From NCBI GenBank assembly GCA_964586655.1, contig CAZPGY010000006.1, positions 62,001-126,000 on the forward strand: 64,000 nt of DNA, written 5' to 3'. A program made the position numbers and the translations under genes. The DNA is from JAJYSO01 sp964586655. GTDB lineage: Bacteria > Bacteroidota > Bacteroidia > Flavobacteriales > Flavobacteriaceae. Of this stretch, positions 1-6,271 are shown piece after piece (positions within the stretch are counted from its first letter, which is position 1; every line of letters begins with the position of its first letter). Below the pieces are notes generated by a model, which searched no databases, was not told the DNA's origin, and worked only from the letters and a program-made list of their open reading frames with translations.

Positions 1-1
1 A

Positions 2-580
2 ACCCAAAACGGGGCCTATGCCCTGCTCTTGAGTGAGGTAGAAGGAGAACGACAATTACCCATTGTTATTGGGGCTTTTGAGGCACAATCCATCGCCATT
101 GCTTTGGAGAAAGACATCAAACCCCCTCGTCCCCTCACCCACGATCTGTTTAAAAGTTTTGCCGATGAATTTTCCATTACCATTAAGCAAGTCATCATTC
201 ATAAACTCGTCGATGGCGTGTTTTATTCAAGTTTGATTTGTGAGCGAGATAAGATCGAAGAGATTATCGATGCGCGTACCAGCGATGCCGTTGCCTTGGC
301 GCTTCGTTTTGATGCACCCATTTTCACTTACAAAAACATTTTGGATAAAGCCGGTATTGAATTAAAAACGGGAGATCCTGCTCACAATCCCCTCAAAAAA
401 GGAATTTCCGTTAAAGAAGATTCCCCCGAAAAAAAGAAATCCGATTCTTCTTCCGCTAAAAGTCGATTGCGAAAAAAAAGTCTCCAAGAATTAAAAAGCG
501 CATTAGAAAGCGCCGTGAAAGAGGAAGACTACGAAAAAGCCGCTCGGCTGCGCGATGAGATTTCTCGCCGCGGAGAATAA
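2..580 (+). CDS. Bifunctional nuclease family protein with C-terminal UVR motif (5' end cut by window)
   Basis: The open frame runs in from base 2 and has no start in the window, so the N-terminus is missing. The first visible residues (QNGAYALLLSEVEG, then LPIVIGAFEAQSIAIALE) match the BFN/DUF151 domain of bifunctional nucleases, a fold with reported DNase and RNase activity. After the domain (about 130 residues) comes a charged Lys/Ser linker. The last 35 residues (LQELKSALESAVKEEDY, EKAARLRDEI) form a UVR motif of the UvrB/UvrC interaction type. This BFN plus UVR layout is common in Bacteroidota. An internal TTG at 29 is not the real start, because conserved BFN residues lie upstream of it. 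Function beyond a predicted nuclease is inferred from family only. Confidence 0.88.
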   Translation, partial: TQNGAYALLLSEVEGERQLPIVIGAFEAQSIAIALEKDIKPPRPLTHDLFKSFADEFSITIKQVIIHKLVDGVFYSSLICERDKIEEIIDARTSDAVALALRFDAPIFTYKNILDKAGIELKTGDPAHNPLKKGISVKEDSPEKKKSDSSSAKSRLRKKSLQELKSALESAVKEEDYEKAARLRDEISRRGE

Positions 581-722
581 TTCTCCTCAATATTTTTACA
601 AAAAGCAGAGAAGATCAACCCCCCGGCAAAACTTGATTTTTGATTCTCAAATACAGTGGGTAGCCCAAAAAGACACGCCAATTAATTCAATCTCTATTCC
701 AATTTATACCGTAATGACAATT
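581..722. other. Start of intergenic region 581-950
   Basis: No credible gene lies between the nuclease stop and the aldolase. This first part holds nothing recognisable. The rest contains repeat A (723-833), a family-B terminal repeat (838-880) and a terminator palindrome (899-926), listed separately. Confidence 0.6.
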
Positions 723-833
723 AATATAGACCCGCTTCAGCTTCTGGCTTCGCTGCTCTATTTAATTGCAAACATACGGCATGACAAATTAAAGGAATCA
801 ATTTTTTAGTCTATAAAATTTTTCATTTTCGTA
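723..833 (+). repeat. Repeat A, copy 1
   Basis: About 110 bases that recur in the same orientation at 5659-5772. Shared blocks include CTTCAGCTT, CTATTTAATTG, AAACATACGGCATG, ATTAAAGGA and TTTTCATTTTCG. It is non-coding and lies just downstream of a gene. No inverted ends were found, so the type of element is unknown. Confidence 0.75.
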
Positions 834-837
834 TTAG

Positions 838-880
838 ATATAAATATTGGACTAATTGGTTTTATAAAGCACTTTGGTTA
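838..880 (-). repeat. Family-B element, solitary terminal repeat
   Basis: The stretch contains AATATTGGACTAATTGG followed by TTTATAAAGCACTTTGGTTA. It matches the inverted ends of the complete family-B element at 26196-26365, which end in CACTTTGGTAT. Only one end is visible here, so this is probably a decayed or solo end. Confidence 0.6.
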
Positions 881-898
881 AGCATACAATACGCCATA

Positions 899-926
899 AA
901 AAAACCTCGTCATGACGAGGTTTTTT
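899..926 (-). terminator. Perfect palindromic terminator downstream of the aldolase gene
   Basis: A perfect 28-base palindrome: six A, CCTCGTCA, TGACGAGG, six T. It has U-tracts on both strands and can terminate in both directions. It lies 24 bases past the minus-strand aldolase stop. Confidence 0.9.
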
Positions 927-950
927 AGAAGTGAAAATTGTATTTTTTTA

Positions 951-1604
951 TTAGTTTCCTTTTTTGTGATCGGCCAAAAATTTTTCCAATCCAATATCTG
1001 TCAATGGGTGATTCAGCAAGCTTTCTATGGATTTCAATGGACTGGTAATCACATCTGCACCGAGTTTGGCACAGTCAATAATATGCATGGTATGGCGAAC
1101 AGAAGCCGCTAAAATTTCAGTTTCAAAATCGTAATTATCATAAATAGCGCTGATTTCGGCAATTAGTCCAAGGCCATCTGTTGAAATATCGTCTAAACGC
1201 CCCATAAACGGAGAGACATAGGTTGCCCCTGCTTTGGCGGCCAATAAAGCTTGACCGGCAGAGAATACTAAAGTACAGTTGGTTTTAATTCCACTATCGG
1301 CTAAGTGCTTTATGGCTTTTACGCCTGCTTTAATCATCGGGATTTTAATTACAATCTGAGGGTGAATCTTGACCAGCTCTTCCGCTTCTTTAATCATCCC
1401 GTCAAAATCGGTTGAAATGACCTCTGCACTAACATCTCCCTCCACAATCTCACATATTTTCTTATAATGTGCCCGGATATTTTCTTTTCCTGTGATCCCC
1501 TCTTTAGCCATTAACGAGGGATTGGTGGTCACCCCGTCAAGAACACCGAGATCTTGAGCTTCTTGAATTTGATTTAAATTGGCAGTATCGATAAAAAATT
1601 TCAT
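951..1604 (-). CDS. fsa: Fructose-6-phosphate aldolase / transaldolase-like protein
   Basis: 217 aa, the usual length of the short transaldolase subfamily (TalC/FSA). The N-terminus MKFFIDTANL and the TTNPSL motif (residues 26-31) are diagnostic. The Schiff-base lysine is predicted at K87 in VIKIPM, and TNCTLVFSAGQALLA plus YVSPFMGRLDD complete the barrel motifs. The family moves three-carbon dihydroxyacetone units between sugar phosphates in the cytoplasm. Fructose-6-phosphate aldolases and true short transaldolases cannot be told apart safely by eye, so the substrate is uncertain. The gene is convergent with the nuclease gene and ends in a strong palindromic terminator. A separate SDR gene lies 32 bases upstream on the same strand and may be co-transcribed. 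Confidence 0.93.
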   Translation of the reverse strand: MKFFIDTANLNQIQEAQDLGVLDGVTTNPSLMAKEGITGKENIRAHYKKICEIVEGDVSAEVISTDFDGMIKEAEELVKIHPQIVIKIPMIKAGVKAIKHLADSGIKTNCTLVFSAGQALLAAKAGATYVSPFMGRLDDISTDGLGLIAEISAIYDNYDFETEILAASVRHTMHIIDCAKLGADVITSPLKSIESLLNHPLTDIGLEKFLADHKKGN

Positions 1605-1636
1605 AGGATGGTATTTTTAGATTGAAAGCAGTAAAG

Positions 1637-2440
1637 TTACAGCTTATAATATTTCATCAGCATTTTTTCATAAACTTTATCGGGCAATATGTGTTTCATG
1701 GCAATGGATAATTTTTGCAAGACCTCTCCTACTTTATAATGAATTGTCGGATTTTTATGTTGCATCACTCGATATACCTTTTTAGCCATTCTGATGGGAT
1801 CCAGACCATTGTCTACATCGCGATCCATTTCGTCCAAGGTTTCTTGATATTTCTCTCTATAAGGAGAGTCCTCATAAACGGGGGTATAGTATCGGCCTTC
1901 AGCAATTTTGGTGGCAAAATCTCCGGGAGCGATATTGGTCATTTTTACATTAAAAGGCTTCAACTCCATTCGGAAAGCCTCTGTCGTCAACTCCAATGCT
2001 GCTTTAGTTGCAGAATAAGCACCTCTAAAAGGCAAGCCCATATAACCGGCAATAGAAGTAATATTGATGATCATTCCGCTTTTTTGTTTACGCATGATGG
2101 GCAAAACCTCTTGAATCACACGCAGCACTCCCAAATAATTTACATCAAATAATTTACCGATTTCCTCCACCGGCGTTTCTTCCATGGCGCCGGTAATTCC
2201 TTTTCCGGCATTGTTGATTAAAAAATCAATACGGCCTTCGCGATCAAAAATTTCTTTTATGGCCGCCGAAACGGTTTCCGGTTTGGTCACATCCAAGGCT
2301 ACAAAACAAATGCCGTTACGTTCTTCAAACTTCGGATTGCGACTACTCCCATATACCTTATATCCTTTTTCATAGAGGTACTCGCCAATAGCTTGACCAA
2401 TCCCCGAAGAAGCTCCAGTGATAAATACAACTTGCGCCAT
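1637..2440 (-). CDS. SDR family NAD(P)-dependent oxidoreductase
   Basis: 267 aa classical short-chain dehydrogenase/reductase. It shows the cofactor motif TGASSGIG (residues 8-15), the NNAG structural motif (76-79), and a catalytic Ser129, Tyr142 and Lys146 in NITSIAG and YSATK. The C-terminal part includes a helical tail (LSIAMKHILPDKVYEKMLMKYY) like that of membrane-associated SDRs acting on lipids or retinol-like substrates, but the substrate cannot be assigned. It ends 32 bases before the aldolase start on the same strand. Catalytic motifs are intact, so it should be an active enzyme. Confidence 0.92.
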   Translation of the reverse strand: MAQVVFITGASSGIGQAIGEYLYEKGYKVYGSSRNPKFEERNGICFVALDVTKPETVSAAIKEIFDREGRIDFLINNAGKGITGAMEETPVEEIGKLFDVNYLGVLRVIQEVLPIMRKQKSGMIINITSIAGYMGLPFRGAYSATKAALELTTEAFRMELKPFNVKMTNIAPGDFATKIAEGRYYTPVYEDSPYREKYQETLDEMDRDVDNGLDPIRMAKKVYRVMQHKNPTIHYKVGEVLQKLSIAMKHILPDKVYEKMLMKYYKL

Positions 2441-2717
2441 AATATAATTTAAAGCGGCAAATATCGGTTATTTATAAGTCTTAGGCAAAATCTCTGCGAC
2501 ATGCAACTTAAAAATGTGATATTAAACTGATTAGCGCTACACAATCACCATGGATTTTATCAGAAATACCTTCAAAAAAAGTACAGATTAGCTCTTGCTT
2601 ATGCTTCGTCATCAAAAATCGCTGTGAAAAATAATAGCTCCAAAAAAAATGTAAATCTCTCCTAAATTTTTCTAAACCCATTTTGTCATATTGATATAAA
2701 ACCATATCTTCGTCAAC

Positions 2718-2742
2718 GGTTATTGACAAATTGTTGATAACC
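2718..2742. promoter_or_regulatory. Imperfect 25-base palindrome (operator-like)
   Basis: GGTTATTGACAA, one central A, then TTGTTGATAACC. The two 12-base arms differ at only two positions. TTATCAACA in the right arm (minus strand) is also one base from the DnaA box TTATCCACA. It is either an operator for an unknown regulator or chance; there is no further support. Confidence 0.35.
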
Positions 2743-2761
2743 ACTTTTGGTTGGTTAGTTG

Positions 2762-2792
2762 GAAAATCCCCAGACTTGGGGATTTTCTTTTT
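2762..2792 (+). terminator. Rho-independent terminator
   Basis: A perfect 10-base stem (GAAAATCCCC / GGGGATTTTC) with the six-base loop AGACTT, followed at once by six T on the plus strand. There is no T-tract on the minus strand, so it acts rightward. No gene precedes it on that strand. Confidence 0.9.
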
Positions 2793-2892
2793 TATGACTC
2801 ATCACTGTTTATATCTCCAAAAAAAAGCTTGATTTTTCACGCAACGCTATTGCTTATTCCTCATCTTATTAAAGAATAAGAATCTTATTGCT

Positions 2893-3057
2893 ATGTTGAC
2901 TTTTTTAATTGTTATGGGGAGTCTTTTGGCCATTACCTTTTTGCTGTTTTTCTTTAGTCGCAATCCAGAAGAAAAGAAAGAAGAAATACATCGCTGGGAC
3001 AAGAAAAGAAACCCAAACTTCGATTTCAGAACCGACCCGAACAAGAACCGTTTTTAA
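2893..3057 (+). CDS. Small single-pass membrane protein (54 aa)
   Basis: Starts ATG TTG ACT TTT and encodes 54 residues. The N-terminal hydrophobic segment (about residues 1-21: LTFLIVMGSLLAITFLLFFF) is followed by a charged tail rich in Lys, Glu and Arg ending in DPNKNRF. The clean split between membrane anchor and charged cytoplasmic tail suggests a real gene, although no family is recognised. It begins 100 bases after a terminator, so it has its own transcription start. The plus-one frame stays open past its stop to 3142 (NAHSIYKLVAYARFAYRIKK), which could mean a longer ancestral protein broken by a frameshift. Confidence 0.5.
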   Translation: MLTFLIVMGSLLAITFLLFFFSRNPEEKKEEIHRWDKKRNPNFDFRTDPNKNRF

Positions 3058-3302
3058 TGCCCATTCGATTTATAAATTAGTCGCTTATGCGCGTTTTGCG
3101 TATCGTATAAAAAAACATAGCAGCATTCCGGACGAGGATTGAGCTCTTAAAAGCACTAACATACTGATAATAAAGAGATTCATCCAATTATTATATAAAA
3201 TGAGCTCCCCTTAAAAAAACACCTACGGCATTCTTCAATCAGCAGTGTTTAGCACAAGTATATTCCTTTATAAGGCGATACGCCAATTCCTTTAAAAACG
3301 CT

Positions 3303-3310
3303 TATATTTG
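3303..3310 (+). promoter_or_regulatory. Promoter -7 box for gcvT
   Basis: TATATTTG matches the Bacteroidota TAnnTTTG element exactly and lies 11 bases before the gcvT ATG. The upstream TTTG half is poor. Start of transcription would leave a leader of only a few bases. Confidence 0.5.
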
Positions 3311-3321
3311 CAAAAACAGAA

Positions 3322-4407
3322 ATGATGAAAAAAACAGCTCTCAACGCTACCCACAAGGCACTTGGCGCCAAGATGGCGGAATTTGCCGGATTTGAAATGC
3401 CCATTTCTTATGAGGGCGTCAAAAAAGAACACCAAACCGTTCGCGAAGGAGTGGGAGTATTTGATGTCTCTCACATGGGCGAATTTTTGGTTTCCGGCCC
3501 AAACGCCTTGGATTTGATGCAAAAAATATCTTCCAATGATGTGTCCAAACTCACGGTAGGCAAGGCGCAATATTCATATATGCCCAACGAAACCGGAGGC
3601 ATTGTAGACGACTTAATTTCTTATAAACTGGCAGAAGACCAATACCTTTTGGTGGTCAATGCCGCCAATATTGAAAAAGACTGGAACTGGATCAACAAGC
3701 ACAACGACAAGGGCGCCAAAATTGAGGATTTATCAGAAGATTATGGTTTATTGGCCATTCAAGGGCCCAAAGCGATTGAGGCTTTACAAAGTTTGACCAA
3801 TGTAGATCTTTCTGCAGTCAAGTTTTATCATTTTGAAGTGGGCGATTTTGCGGGTGCCCAAGAGGTTATCATCTCAGGAACCGGTTATACCGGTAGTGGC
3901 GGATTTGAAATTTATTTTAATCCCAAAGATGCCGAAATGATTTGGAACAAAGTTTTTGAAGCCGGAAAAGACTATGGCATCAAGCCTATAGGTTTGGCCG
4001 CTCGCGATACCTTGCGTTTAGAAATGGGCTTCTGTCTCTACGGTAATGATATTGATGAAACCACTTCTCCCTTTGAAGCCAAACTGGGCTGGATTACCAA
4101 ATTCACCAAAGATTTCATCAATGCTGAGAATCTGAAAAAGCAAAAAGAAGAAGGAGTTCCCCGTAAATTGGCCGCTTTTGAACTCAAAGGACGCGGTATT
4201 CCGAGACAAGGCTACAAGATTGTAGACGAAGATGGAAACCCCTTGGGAGCAGTCACTTCGGGCACCAAATCGCCGTCTACCGGAAAGGCTATTGGCTTGG
4301 GATATGTCAACAAACCTTTTCACAAAACCGGAACAGTAATTTATATTCAAATCAGAAAGAAAACCATTCCGGCGGAAGTGGTAAAATTGCCATTTTATAA
4401 AAAATAA
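3322..4407 (+). CDS. gcvT: Glycine cleavage system T protein (aminomethyltransferase)
   Basis: 361 aa, the normal length. It transfers the methylene group from the aminomethyl-lipoyl H protein to tetrahydrofolate and releases ammonia, in the cytoplasm. Visible signatures are the N-terminal HKALGAKMAEFAGFEMP, GVGVFDVSHMGEF, GGIVDDLISYKL around residue 95 with the folate-region Asp, GYTGSGGFEIYF near 187-198, and the C-terminal GTKSPSTGKAIGLGYV barrel. Two ATG codons stand in tandem (3322 and 3325); the first is used here. gcvP and gcvH are not in the window, so the system is encoded at scattered loci. The stop codon is directly followed, in the same frame, by the epimerase-like gene. Confidence 0.97.
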   Translation: MMKKTALNATHKALGAKMAEFAGFEMPISYEGVKKEHQTVREGVGVFDVSHMGEFLVSGPNALDLMQKISSNDVSKLTVGKAQYSYMPNETGGIVDDLISYKLAEDQYLLVVNAANIEKDWNWINKHNDKGAKIEDLSEDYGLLAIQGPKAIEALQSLTNVDLSAVKFYHFEVGDFAGAQEVIISGTGYTGSGGFEIYFNPKDAEMIWNKVFEAGKDYGIKPIGLAARDTLRLEMGFCLYGNDIDETTSPFEAKLGWITKFTKDFINAENLKKQKEEGVPRKLAAFELKGRGIPRQGYKIVDEDGNPLGAVTSGTKSPSTGKAIGLGYVNKPFHKTGTVIYIQIRKKTIPAEVVKLPFYKK

Positions 4408-4413
4408 GCTTTT

Positions 4414-5244
4414 ATTCAACACCCAAAAAAAATATTAATCCTTGGCGGAAGCGGGTTTATAGGGCGTGGACTTTATAAAGAGCTCAAAAAATTTTATGAG
4501 GTACACGCCACCTACTGTCATTCCCGTTCAAAGTATCATAAAAATCACAATTTCCACCAGTGGGATGTAGAAGCAGAACCCTTGACAGGCTTGCTTCAAA
4601 ACCTGAAACCGGATTTGATTATTTCTGCAATGCGCGGGGATTTTGAAGCCCAAATAACCGCACATTTTGAGCTTATCTCCTATTTAATCAAGGCGGAAGC
4701 ACAACTCATTTTTCTGTCTTCCGCCAATGTTTTTGACGCATTTACCAATTTTCCGTCCTATGAGTATGACAAAACTTTTTCTTACAGCATTTATGGACGG
4801 TTTAAAATAAAAATTGAAAATGCCCTGTTGCGCCTGCCCAAGGAAAAATATATGATTGCGCGTTTGCCCATGGTCTTTGGTGCGCTTTCTCCTCGAGTGG
4901 AGGAAATAAAAACCTATAATGCGGTCCGAGATCCCATTGAAGTTTTTCCGAATGTAGTGATCAATGCCACCATATTAAGCAAAGTAACGCAACAAATACA
5001 ATACCTCATCAACCATAAAGCTAAGGGGGTTTTTCACTTGGGCAGCACAGATTTGGTGCATCACGAAGACTTGATTTTAGACATTTGTAAAAAACTCGAC
5101 TTCAAAAATCCACGCATCACACAGGTTTATGAAAGCAATGATGACAGGTTTTTGGCACTGCTCTCCAAAGCCAATCCCCTCCCCGATCATTTACAAATTA
5201 CCGTTCAAGAAGTGGTGGAAAACTCTGTATTGTTGAAAAGATAA
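4414..5244 (+). CDS. Extended-SDR / NAD-dependent epimerase-like protein with unusual start
   Basis: The frame opens straight after the gcvT stop and is in the same phase. The Rossmann motif KILILGGSGFIGRGLYKEL lies only about 10 codons in, so the start must be upstream of it, yet there is no ATG, GTG or TTG there. The first in-frame TTG (4582) would delete the cofactor site. ATT at 4414 (IQHPKKILIL) is the most reasonable start, giving 276 aa. Catalytic features of extended SDRs are present: IFLSSANVFD and Y127-GRF-K131. It resembles dTDP-4-dehydrorhamnose reductase-type sugar enzymes; the substrate is unknown. Translational coupling to gcvT, or frameshifting on the run of eight A upstream, are alternatives. 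Confidence 0.75.
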   Translation: MQHPKKILILGGSGFIGRGLYKELKKFYEVHATYCHSRSKYHKNHNFHQWDVEAEPLTGLLQNLKPDLIISAMRGDFEAQITAHFELISYLIKAEAQLIFLSSANVFDAFTNFPSYEYDKTFSYSIYGRFKIKIENALLRLPKEKYMIARLPMVFGALSPRVEEIKTYNAVRDPIEVFPNVVINATILSKVTQQIQYLINHKAKGVFHLGSTDLVHHEDLILDICKKLDFKNPRITQVYESNDDRFLALLSKANPLPDHLQITVQEVVENSVLLKR

Positions 5245-5434
5245 GTTTTTTTACCGGTTCGATTACGCAAACTGCTGCAAATAATACCGTATTCCAAGAG
5301 CGCCTGTAGGTGCTAATACTGTATGGGCAAATTATATAATCCAATTTCGACTGCGTCTCATTGCACTATTAGTTTACTACCCAAGGTATTATACCCTTAA
5401 AAATAGTATTATATGAGACTAAAATTTAAGTCAT
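5245..5434. other. Intergenic region, no gene seen
   Basis: No coding signal. It begins a 537-base gap. ATACC at 5284 and CATTTTGGTAT at 5433-5443 resemble the ends of family-B elements, so this may be a heavily decayed copy, but the interior does not match the other copies. Confidence 0.35.
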
Positions 5435-5463
5435 TTTGGTATAACATAAACGCGATAACTTTG
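5435..5463 (+). promoter_or_regulatory. Promoter in front of a candidate RNA
   Basis: TTTG at 5435-5438, 17 bases, then TAACTTTG at 5456-5463. Both boxes match the Bacteroidota consensus, though the spacing is a little shorter than the 18-19 seen for the tRNA and SRP promoters here. It points right into a non-coding stretch. The upstream TTTG lies within a family-B end-like CATTTTGGTAT. Confidence 0.5.
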
Positions 5464-5469
5464 CAGGGC

Positions 5470-5656
5470 AACATTTGGCTCTAAAAACAGATAAAAACGT
5501 ACGAACTCAACGCTCTGACTATCAGAATTATATGTCTTTAGTTACTATGAAAGTATGTATAAAAATTAATTGCACATTTATTTTCAATTGACCTCATTCC
5601 TGTTTCTCTTAAATGGAGAAATGATTAAGTGGGAGGTGCAATTAATTTTTAGAGCT
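5470..5656 (+). ncRNA. Candidate small RNA with long-range inverted repeat (tentative)
   Basis: No ORF follows the promoter at 5435-5463. A 15-base perfect inverted repeat (AAAAATTAATTGCAC at 5561-5575 and GTGCAATTAATTTTT at 5636-5650) spans a 60-base loop. GCTCTAAAAA near 5479 can also pair with TTTTTAGAGC near 5647, so two alternative closings exist. No known RNA family is recognised and there is no clean GC-rich terminator. The end points are estimates. Confidence 0.3.
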
Positions 5657-5658
5657 AA

Positions 5659-5772
5659 TATGATATAAACCCACTTCAGCTTTCGACTTCGCGACCCTAT
5701 TTAATTGTAAACATACGGCATGCCCCATTAAAGGACTCAATCTTTGGGCTGTAAAAATTTTCATTTTCGCAT
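5659..5772 (+). repeat. Repeat A, copy 2
   Basis: Matches 723-833 in the same orientation along its whole length with scattered substitutions (for example ACTTCAGCTTTCGACTTCGC here against GCTTCAGCTTCTGGCTTCGC). It ends about ten bases before the tadA stop. Confidence 0.75.
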
Positions 5773-5781
5773 AATATTTTT

Positions 5782-6231
5782 TTATCGCAACTCCCTTTTG
5801 CTTTTAAAATAGGCCTTAAGCAATCCGGAGGCTTCGTGTTTTAAAATTCCGGAAGCGAGTGCGGTTTTGGGATGGAGCTGTCCGCCCATGGCTCGAAATC
5901 CTCTTTTTTCATCGGCAGCAGCAAAAACCACCTTATCAATCTGGCTCCAATACAAGGCACCGGCGCACATTTGGCAAGGTTCTAAAGTAACGTAAAGTGT
6001 ACAATCGTGAAGATATTTCCCCCCCAAATAATTTTCTGCAGCCGTTATGGCCTGCATTTCGGCATGAGCGGTCACATCATTTAAAAGTTCGGTCGAATTA
6101 TGAGCCCGAGCAATGATGGTATCGTGACTGACAATCACCGCTCCCACGGGAATTTCATCCCGTTTAAAAGCCTGTTGCGCTTCGTTTAGCGCTTTTTTCA
6201 TAAAGTAAGTATCGTCAAAAGGCTTGATCAT
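5782..6231 (-). CDS. tadA: tRNA-specific adenosine deaminase / nucleoside deaminase
   Basis: 149 aa zinc-dependent cytidine/deoxycytidylate-deaminase fold protein. The zinc and catalytic motifs are H56-A-E58 (TAHAEMQAI) and P-C86-Q-M-C89 (LEPCQMCAGALYWSQI). N-terminal FMKKALNEAQQAF and EIPVGAVIV are typical of TadA, which converts A34 to inosine in tRNA-Arg(ACG). Some close relatives act on guanine instead, so the tRNA role is probable, not certain. It is divergent from dxs, with only 40 bases between the two start codons, so the two promoters share that short space. Confidence 0.92.
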   Translation of the reverse strand: MIKPFDDTYFMKKALNEAQQAFKRDEIPVGAVIVSHDTIIARAHNSTELLNDVTAHAEMQAITAAENYLGGKYLHDCTLYVTLEPCQMCAGALYWSQIDKVVFAAADEKRGFRAMGGQLHPKTALASGILKHEASGLLKAYFKSKRELR

Positions 6232-6258
6232 AAATTCAAAAATACGATTTCAAAAGAT

Positions 6259-6266
6259 TACCTTTG
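6259..6266 (+). promoter_or_regulatory. Promoter -7 box for dxs
   Basis: TACCTTTG, an exact TAnnTTTG, five bases upstream of the GTG at 6272. If used, transcription would begin at or next to the start codon, giving a leaderless or nearly leaderless message. Confidence 0.45.
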
Positions 6267-6271
6267 CATTT

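Larger units (their letters stand above)
2441..2892. other. Intergenic region with palindrome and terminator but no convincing gene
   Basis: 452 bases between the SDR and a small plus-strand gene. It holds a 25-base imperfect palindrome at 2718-2742 and a strong plus-strand terminator at 2762-2792. Something is presumably transcribed rightward into that terminator, but no plus-strand ORF leads to it. A short minus-strand ORF (2508-2744, GTG start) has no recognisable family. An unannotated small RNA is one explanation. Confidence 0.4.

Noticed and set aside
2508..2744. 78-codon minus-strand ORF with GTG start
   Set aside because: No recognisable family, no promoter, and its start lies in the palindrome region. 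It is kept only as a note in the intergenic entry.
4582..5244. Shorter epimerase gene starting at TTG 4582
   Set aside because: This start would remove the GGSGFIG cofactor motif that lies upstream in the same open frame.
6224..6271. N-terminal extension of Dxs from TTG 6224
   Set aside because: The 16 extra residues are not like Dxs N-termini, overlap tadA, and contain the promoter box; GTG 6272 fits better.
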